5,119 nucleotides of DNA from positions 1 through 5,119 of the forward strand of contig JAGVKR010000192.1 of assembly GCA_020050375.1 (NCBI GenBank). Reading direction: 5' to 3'. Below are positions 1-5,119 of the stretch, in pieces. Below the pieces are notes generated by a model that searched no databases, was not told where the DNA came from, and saw only the letters and a list, made by a program, of their open reading frames with translations. This DNA is from Planctomycetales bacterium (GTDB taxonomy: Bacteria > Planctomycetota > Planctomycetia > Planctomycetales > Planctomycetaceae). The position numbers and the translations under genes are program-made. The stretch's first letter is position 1; each line of letters begins with the position of its first letter.

Positions 1-210
1 AACAAGTGAGTGCCCTTCCGCCGCGTGCTGTAAGTCTGTTCACAAAATGGGGATTGAGGATAGAAGATAGAGCATCGAGGATCGAGTGACAAGCGCCCCT
101 TCGGGGGGGCCGTGCGTGCCTTCTCGGACGTACGACCGCTTTGCCAGTGACAACCGGCGAGTGCCGGCGATGCGAGTCGAACGCCCCGTCGGGGGAGAAA
201 ACGTGAATTT

Positions 211-363
211 CCTTCGACATTTGATTTTCGGACATTCCCTTGAAGCGGGGATGACGAAGCCCGAAAGACAAATGCTAAGGAAACTCAAAAGACCAAATCC
301 GAAAAATCTCGCTGCTCATTTCGAGTTTTCGTTTTTGGTCTTCCCTTCGACATTTGAATTTCG
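211..363 (+). repeat. Imperfect direct repeat pair, about 20 bases each
   Basis: A 20-base unit beginning CCTTCGACATTTGA occurs at 211-230 and again at 344-363, with one difference (T or A at the fifteenth base). The copies are 133 bases apart and flank the inverted repeat at 289-342. Degenerate, AT-richer repeats of this type are my recollection of planctomycete intergenic DNA. Nothing shows that it is mobile or functional. Confidence 0.6.
289..342. repeat. Imperfect inverted repeat, possible terminator
   Basis: Bases 289-305 are complementary to 326-342 at 15 of 17 positions; the outer nine bases (AAGACCAAA with TTTGGTCTT) are perfect. A further CTCG (308-311) pairs with CGAG (322-325) after a two-base bulge, leaving a ten-base loop. 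It lies 50 bases past the stop codon of the phosphodiesterase gene, so it could end that minus-strand transcript. No run of T follows the stem on either strand, so it is not a classical intrinsic terminator; a repeat-derived structure or a processing site is equally possible. Confidence 0.45.
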
Positions 364-391
364 AGCTTCGAGCTTTGGCGTCGGGCATACC

Positions 392-1225
392 TCATGGCTT
401 GGCCTTGCCCTGAAAGCGCTCTCGCAGCAGCTCCGGTCGATCGGTCGTGATTCCGTCGATGCCGAGCGTGCGGTATTCGTCGGCCTTGTCGGCGTCGTTG
501 ACGGTCCAGACGTAGAGCCCCAGACCGGCTTGTTTGATCTCGCGGACGAACTCGGGCGTCAGCGGGGGTGAGTTGCCGAGGTCCAGGCCGTCGAGCTTCG
601 CGGCTTTCACCTTGGCGATCAGCTCGGCCGCCGTGTGATTGAGGCGGCCGGTGTCTTTGTCCTTTTCGAGTTTCACCAGCCAGTAGGCTTTGAGGTCGGG
701 GAGCAGTTCTTTCGCGGCGCGGATCGCGTCGTACGAAAAGCAGATCAGCGGCGTCTGCGCAGGGGGCCGGCCCGTTTCGGTGAGAACGCGCTTCAATTCG
801 GGGAGGATCTCGGCTTCGGTCTTGATTTCGATGAACAGCCGCTTCCCTTCGGGAATCGTCTTCAGGATCTCATCGAGAGTGGGAATCCGCTCACCGGCAT
901 ACTTTGGAGATTTCCACGTGCCGAAATCGAGTTGCTTCAGTTCGGCGAGCGTCTGCTCGACGACCGGCTTGTCTTTCCCCCCGCCGGTCCGTTTCGTCGT
1001 CTTGTCGTGGATGGCGACGATTTTGCCGTCGGCGGTGAGATAGATATCGATTTCGACGGCATCCGCCTTCTGCTGCCAGGCGAGATTGACCGAAGCGAGG
1101 GTGTTCTCCGGCGCATCGAACGAAGCGCCGCGATGAGCGACAATTTCCGTGCCAAACGCCGGGACCATCATCAACCACCCCGCGAGAAGACCAGCCGTCA
1201 GAAATGAAGGACGTGTGTGTGTCAT
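392..1225 (-). CDS. Secreted glycerophosphodiester phosphodiesterase (GDPD)
   Basis: This predicted 277-residue enzyme hydrolyses glycerophosphodiesters to sn-glycerol 3-phosphate and an alcohol, usually to salvage phosphate and glycerol from lipid headgroups. Residues 1-25 read as a signal peptide (hydrophobic 9-24, ending VPAFG), so it should act in the periplasm. The GDPD TIM barrel follows: HRG at 31-33 and PENT at 39-42, EID at 58-60, HD at 73-74, FIEIK at 131-135, YVWTVN at 238-243 and TDRP at 261-264. H31 and H73 are the expected catalytic pair, and E58, D60 and E133 the expected metal ligands; all are present. The frame stays open upstream to an ATG at 1336, but those 37 residues are Arg/Cys-rich and would bury the signal peptide, so the ATG at 1225 is chosen. 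No clear Shine-Dalgarno precedes it. Length and motifs are normal for the family. The exact substrate cannot be read from sequence. It is a single gene, divergent from metY. Confidence 0.93.
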   Translation of the reverse strand: MTHTRPSFLTAGLLAGWLMMVPAFGTEIVAHRGASFDAPENTLASVNLAWQQKADAVEIDIYLTADGKIVAIHDKTTKRTGGGKDKPVVEQTLAELKQLDFGTWKSPKYAGERIPTLDEILKTIPEGKRLFIEIKTEAEILPELKRVLTETGRPPAQTPLICFSYDAIRAAKELLPDLKAYWLVKLEKDKDTGRLNHTAAELIAKVKAAKLDGLDLGNSPPLTPEFVREIKQAGLGLYVWTVNDADKADEYRTLGIDGITTDRPELLRERFQGKAKP

Positions 1226-1290
1226 GGATGAAATACCGGACCGACCCCGCGCGGTGCGCTGACAATTTGAACAATCGTGCCGCTCTCGAC

Positions 1291-1319
1291 ACGATAGCCG
1301 TACCCCGCGACACAGGCAA
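1291..1319 (-). promoter_or_regulatory. Candidate promoter of the phosphodiesterase gene
   Basis: On the minus strand TTGCCT (1319 to 1314) and TATCGT (1296 to 1291) are separated by 17 bases, a sigma-70-like arrangement matching four of six bases in each box. Transcription would start near 1284 and give a leader of about 60 bases. Spacing and position support it; the imperfect boxes keep confidence low. Confidence 0.35.
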
Positions 1320-1350
1320 GGAGTTCCCTCTGACAATCACGGTCAATCGG

Positions 1351-1377
1351 CCTCCACCGACCCCGCGTCGGTGGAGG
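1351..1377. repeat. Perfect 11-bp inverted repeat with 5-base loop
   Basis: CCTCCACCGAC (1351-1361) and GTCGGTGGAGG (1367-1377) are exact reverse complements around a CCCGC loop. The element lies in the spacer between two divergent genes, about 30 bases upstream of the candidate phosphodiesterase -35 box and about 100 bases upstream of the candidate metY -10 box. No T run follows on either strand, so an intrinsic terminator is not supported. Either a DNA-binding site or an RNA hairpin would fit; the sequence does not decide. Confidence 0.6.
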
Positions 1378-1389
1378 GCTTCACATTAA

Positions 1390-2838
<1,449 letters not shown>

Positions 2839-2847
2839 GTCGGCGCG

Positions 2848-3303
2848 TCATGCTGTGGGAACCAGCCGCTGGTCGTACTGCTTCTGCAAGGCTGCGAGTG
2901 CCGCTGTATCGAGCGGCGTTTTGGCAAACAGTTTTTCCAGTTGGCGGAAGTAGAGGTGCTGATCGCGCGACGGGTTGAAAAAAATCAGGACTCGCGCCGC
3001 AGCCGGGCCGTGATTCGTGAAGCCGTGATGGACGCCACGGGGGACGAACGCCACCGAACCGCTGCCGCGGCGGAATTTCTCGCCGGCCACGTTGAATTCG
3101 ATCTCCCCTTCGACCACGCAGAGCGTTTCGTCCATCGTTTCGTGAACGTGATAGTCGATTGTGGCCGCCCCCAGCGCCAGTTCGTACAGCTCGAACTCTC
3201 CGCCGGACTGCGATCCGGCGACTCGGCTCGTGATCGTGAACGGACCGGCGACGAAGCGTTCTCCCTCGCCCGACGACAGGATCGATGATTTCGGCGGCAA
3301 CAT
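2848..3303 (-). CDS. Small single-domain cupin protein
   Basis: This 151-residue protein is a single cupin barrel. Motif 1 spans residues 45-66 with H52, H54, E59 and G66. Motif 2 spans 82-97 (G82, P88, G90, H93, N97). H52, H54, E59 and H93 are the full set of expected metal ligands, so it should bind a divalent metal. Residues 110-151 form a charged, probably helical tail. Whether it is an enzyme (dioxygenase, isomerase) or a ligand sensor cannot be read from the sequence. No signal peptide or DNA-binding domain is seen, so it is probably cytoplasmic. The open frame extends to an ATG at 3423, but the extra 40 residues are Arg/Cys-rich and unlike a cupin start, and a GAGGT site sits five bases before the ATG at 3303. 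It converges on metY and is divergent from the lipoprotein gene. Confidence 0.88.
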   Translation of the reverse strand: MLPPKSSILSSGEGERFVAGPFTITSRVAGSQSGGEFELYELALGAATIDYHVHETMDETLCVVEGEIEFNVAGEKFRRGSGSVAFVPRGVHHGFTNHGPAAARVLIFFNPSRDQHLYFRQLEKLFAKTPLDTAALAALQKQYDQRLVPTA

Positions 3304-3308
3304 ATCGC

Positions 3309-3313
3309 ACCTC
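3309..3313 (-). promoter_or_regulatory. Shine-Dalgarno site of the cupin gene
   Basis: GAGGT on the minus strand lies five bases upstream of the ATG at 3303. It decides the start in favour of 3303 over the in-frame ATG at 3423. Confidence 0.6.
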
Positions 3314-3387
3314 GTTCCTTGAAGAAGCGGTCGGCAAGGCCGGATGTGGTGCTGGCAACGTCTCCAGCGGAAGGATCGTTCGCTGCC

Positions 3388-3400
3388 CGGCAACTTGCCG
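3388..3400. repeat. Short palindrome, possible operator
   Basis: CGGCAA and TTGCCG flank a single C, a perfect six-base palindrome. It lies about seven bases downstream of the weak TATCGT -10 box of the cupin gene, where a transcript would start, so a repressor site is conceivable. A palindrome this short can arise by chance in GC-rich DNA. Confidence 0.25.
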
Positions 3401-3608
3401 ACGCTGACGATACCAGATTCCATCGGCGTGATCTCTGCTCGCGGGAGTGCCCACGTGTGGCATGGGGGCGTTTGCCTCTATAAGCGAATGAGTCGGTAGT
3501 CGCCGTGACGTGCCCTCAGATAAGATGTCTCACGGTTGCATGGGACCGTGCTTTTCGTTCAGGGTTTCTCGCACCGCGATTTTCACCTTCGTTGATCGAG
3601 CTTGCATC

Positions 3609-5119
3609 ATGCACCGTTCCCGTTCTTTGCCGTCGTTGCGTCGGGCGTCCTTTGGTCCTTATTCAACGGTTGTTGCTGGGGTTGTTCTGTCGATCGTTTT
3701 TGCCGGCTGCGGCGGAAGCGAGAAGCCCGTGTCGGAGCCGGTGCCGGGCACCAGCCCCCCGGCGACGCCCAGTATGCCAACTGCTCCGGCTCCGCTGAAC
3801 GGTACGGCGCCCGGCGCGAGTGCACCCACGAATCCCGGTGCCACAACGCCCGTCACTGCTCCGCCACAAACCACAACGCCGAATCAGGCCGCGCCGGCAA
3901 ACCCGTCGACGCTTCCTGCCGCGGTTTCGAACACGCTTCCCCCTCCACCGGAGGCGACCGCTCCTCCCAAGGCCGACTCCGCTTCAGCCGCGCCGCCGCC
4001 CGCATTGGAAACGCACGTCACGAACTCGATCGGAATGCAACTGGTGCTGATTCCAGCGGGGCGGTTTCGGATGGGGAGCCCCAAAAGCGAAAAGAATCGC
4101 GAGCTGAACGAGAATCAGGCAAACATCACCCTGCAACGCGACTTCTACATCGGGCTCACCGAGGTCACGCAGCAGCAATGGCAGGACGTAATGGGTACGA
4201 CTCCGTGGAAGGGACAGGATCAGGTCCGCGAGGGAGAAAGATATCCGGCGATCTACGTGGGATCGGACGACGCGTACCAGTTCGGCAAGAAGCTGAGCGC
4301 GAAGGAACCGGGGACCGAGTATCGCCTGCCGACCGAGGCCGAATGGGAATACGCCTGCCGCGACGGGACAACCACGAGGTTCGGTTTCGGCGACGACGAT
4401 TCACAGTTGGGGGAATACGCCTGGTACGTCGGCAATACACGTGAGCAGAAATACGCCCACTCGGTGGCGTCGCTCAAACCGGGTCTGCACGGGTTGTACG
4501 ACATGCACGGGAATGTCTGGGAATGGTGTGGTGACAGCTATGTCCATTACCTGAATGACGCCACCGATCCAATGAAGCGCGCCAGCGCGCCCCGGGTCAT
4601 GCGGGGAGGCGCGTGGAACGTCGATGCGGCACTTTGCCGCACGGCAAAGCGGGGGAAAGAAGAGAGCTCGATGCGCGCGAACAACATCGGCTTTCGCGTC
4701 GTTCGCACCATTCGAATGGCGCCCAAGCTCTCGCCACAGGAAACCGTTACGAAGAAAGGGCTGGGCAGCGGAGACTCGGAAAGCACCCCGACCTTTGGCG
4801 AAGTGCAACTCTCCAGGGATCCCGTCCTGGAACTGGCCTCTGCGATCGAAATGAAGAAGGCCGACATTGCGAGTGCACTGAAAGCACCAGCCATCAGCGA
4901 ATCCAGAAAGCCGCTCGTCAGCGACAACTTCATTAGCGTCGTCGCCTTCTCGCCGGACGGAAAGTCGATGATCACCGGGACAAGGGAACGCGGAGTTCCG
5001 CTGTCGCTGTGGCGGGAAGGAGCCGCGCGTCCCACGACGATCAAACTCGACGAACGCGTCATTCCTTGGACGATCGAGTTCTCTCCGCAGGGTTCGGAGT
5101 TTGCCGTCCTCAGCGGCTT
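3609..5119 (+). CDS. Lipoprotein with FGE-like domain and WD40 repeats (3' partial)
   Basis: 503 codons are visible before the gene leaves the window. Residues 1-34 form a lipoprotein signal: basic start (R3, R5, R11, R12), hydrophobic 21-32 and lipobox FAGC with C34 as the acylated residue. Residues 40-132 are a linker with 28 prolines, rich in Ala and Thr. The FGE/SUMF1-like domain spans about 138-366, with RLPTEAEWEYACRDG (239-253), GNVWEWC (301-307), RVMRGGAW (329-336) and NNIGFRVVR (358-366). In catalytic FGE two cysteines five residues apart follow RGGSY; here the first is V338 and only C343 remains, so formylglycine formation is unlikely. After a linker (about 367-440) a WD40-like propeller begins, with AFSPDGKSM at 446-454 and EFSPQG at 490-495. 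C34 should anchor it to a membrane; with G35 and no Asp after it, the outer membrane is likely. A role as a binding or scaffold protein is inferred. The start fits the signal peptide, but no Shine-Dalgarno is evident and in-frame ATGs at 3525 and 3540 are alternatives. Confidence 0.88.
   Translation, partial: MHRSRSLPSLRRASFGPYSTVVAGVVLSIVFAGCGGSEKPVSEPVPGTSPPATPSMPTAPAPLNGTAPGASAPTNPGATTPVTAPPQTTTPNQAAPANPSTLPAAVSNTLPPPPEATAPPKADSASAAPPPALETHVTNSIGMQLVLIPAGRFRMGSPKSEKNRELNENQANITLQRDFYIGLTEVTQQQWQDVMGTTPWKGQDQVREGERYPAIYVGSDDAYQFGKKLSAKEPGTEYRLPTEAEWEYACRDGTTTRFGFGDDDSQLGEYAWYVGNTREQKYAHSVASLKPGLHGLYDMHGNVWEWCGDSYVHYLNDATDPMKRASAPRVMRGGAWNVDAALCRTAKRGKEESSMRANNIGFRVVRTIRMAPKLSPQETVTKKGLGSGDSESTPTFGEVQLSRDPVLELASAIEMKKADIASALKAPAISESRKPLVSDNFISVVAFSPDGKSMITGTRERGVPLSLWREGAARPTTIKLDERVIPWTIEFSPQGSEFAVLSG

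Larger units (their letters stand above)
1..391. other. Gene-free left flank with degenerate repeats and hairpins
   Basis: No open frame here has the composition of a real protein. Positions 50-88 are a purine-rich low-complexity stretch with two copies of GAGGAT (56-61 and 77-82). Positions 93-110 form a hairpin with a UUCG tetraloop, four C:G pairs, one G:G mismatch and two more pairs. CCGGCGA occurs at 154-160 and 164-170, and a CCCC/GGGG hairpin lies at 184-194. The rest is AT-richer than the genes and holds the repeats listed separately. A TGA at 7-9 could end a plus-strand gene lying to the left, but three codons are too few to judge. If so, this would be a spacer between convergent genes. 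Confidence 0.6.
3304..3608. other. Divergent spacer between cupin and lipoprotein genes
   Basis: This 305-base stretch holds no separate gene. Toward the lipoprotein gene, TATAAG (3479-3484) and TAAGAT (3521-3526) are possible -10 boxes, neither with a good -35 box. Toward the cupin gene, TATCGT on the minus strand (3412 to 3407) is a weak -10 candidate. The frame of the lipoprotein gene is open from 3492, with in-frame ATGs at 3525 and 3540, so part of the spacer could be coding if an upstream start is used. Confidence 0.45.

Noticed and set aside
155..185. tRNA-like T-loop (GTTCGACTC on the minus strand)
   Set aside because: No five-base T stem encloses it and no anticodon or acceptor arms can be built.
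40..288. 82-codon minus-strand open frame in the left flank
   Set aside because: It runs through the simple-sequence tract and hairpins, has no recognisable domain and no Shine-Dalgarno, and its composition is that of translated intergenic DNA.
86..571. 161-codon plus-strand open frame
   Set aside because: Its first part lies in the repeat region and its second part is antisense to the well-supported phosphodiesterase gene.
635..1207. 190-codon plus-strand frame opposite the phosphodiesterase gene
   Set aside because: It is a GC-rich antisense shadow; the minus strand carries every GDPD motif.
3602..4444. 280-codon plus-strand frame over the lipoprotein gene
   Set aside because: It is Arg/Gly-rich without domains; the frame from 3609 carries the lipobox and FGE motifs and stays open to the window end.
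4547..5062. 171-codon minus-strand frame opposite the FGE/WD40 region
   Set aside because: It is antisense to clear FGE and WD40 motifs and has none of its own.

Overview
The window looks like chromosomal DNA from a GC-rich bacterium, most likely a planctomycete. The evidence is a lipoprotein that joins a formylglycine-generating-enzyme-like (FGE-like, SUMF1) domain to a WD40-type propeller, weak or absent Shine-Dalgarno sequences at two of four genes, and low-complexity purine or pyrimidine tracts and degenerate repeats between genes. The phylum is an inference from style; there is no marker gene.

Layout. Positions 1-391 hold no convincing gene, only short hairpins and degenerate repeats. 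A secreted glycerophosphodiester phosphodiesterase is encoded on the minus strand at 392-1225. A 311-base divergent spacer (1226-1536) carries a perfect 11-bp hairpin, a pyrimidine-rich tract and candidate promoters. metY (O-acetylhomoserine sulfhydrylase, PLP enzyme) follows on the plus strand at 1537-2838. It converges, with a 9-base gap, on a small cupin gene on the minus strand (2848-3303). A second divergent spacer (3304-3608) leads to a plus-strand gene that starts near 3609 and runs off the right edge.

That last gene is the most interesting item. Its open frame stays clear of stops from 3492 to the window end. The product has a lipobox, a linker of about 95 residues rich in proline, alanine and threonine, an FGE-like domain that keeps only one of the two catalytic cysteines, and the start of a WD40-like propeller. 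It is probably a surface-exposed lipoprotein rather than a sulfatase-activating enzyme.

The four genes do not form an operon: orientations alternate (-, +, -, +) and no shared pathway is evident. The GDPD salvages phosphodiesters outside the cytoplasm, MetY makes homocysteine in the cytoplasm, the cupin has no assigned substrate, and the lipoprotein is probably structural or binds partners. I see no defence system, mobile element, CRISPR array, tRNA or rRNA.
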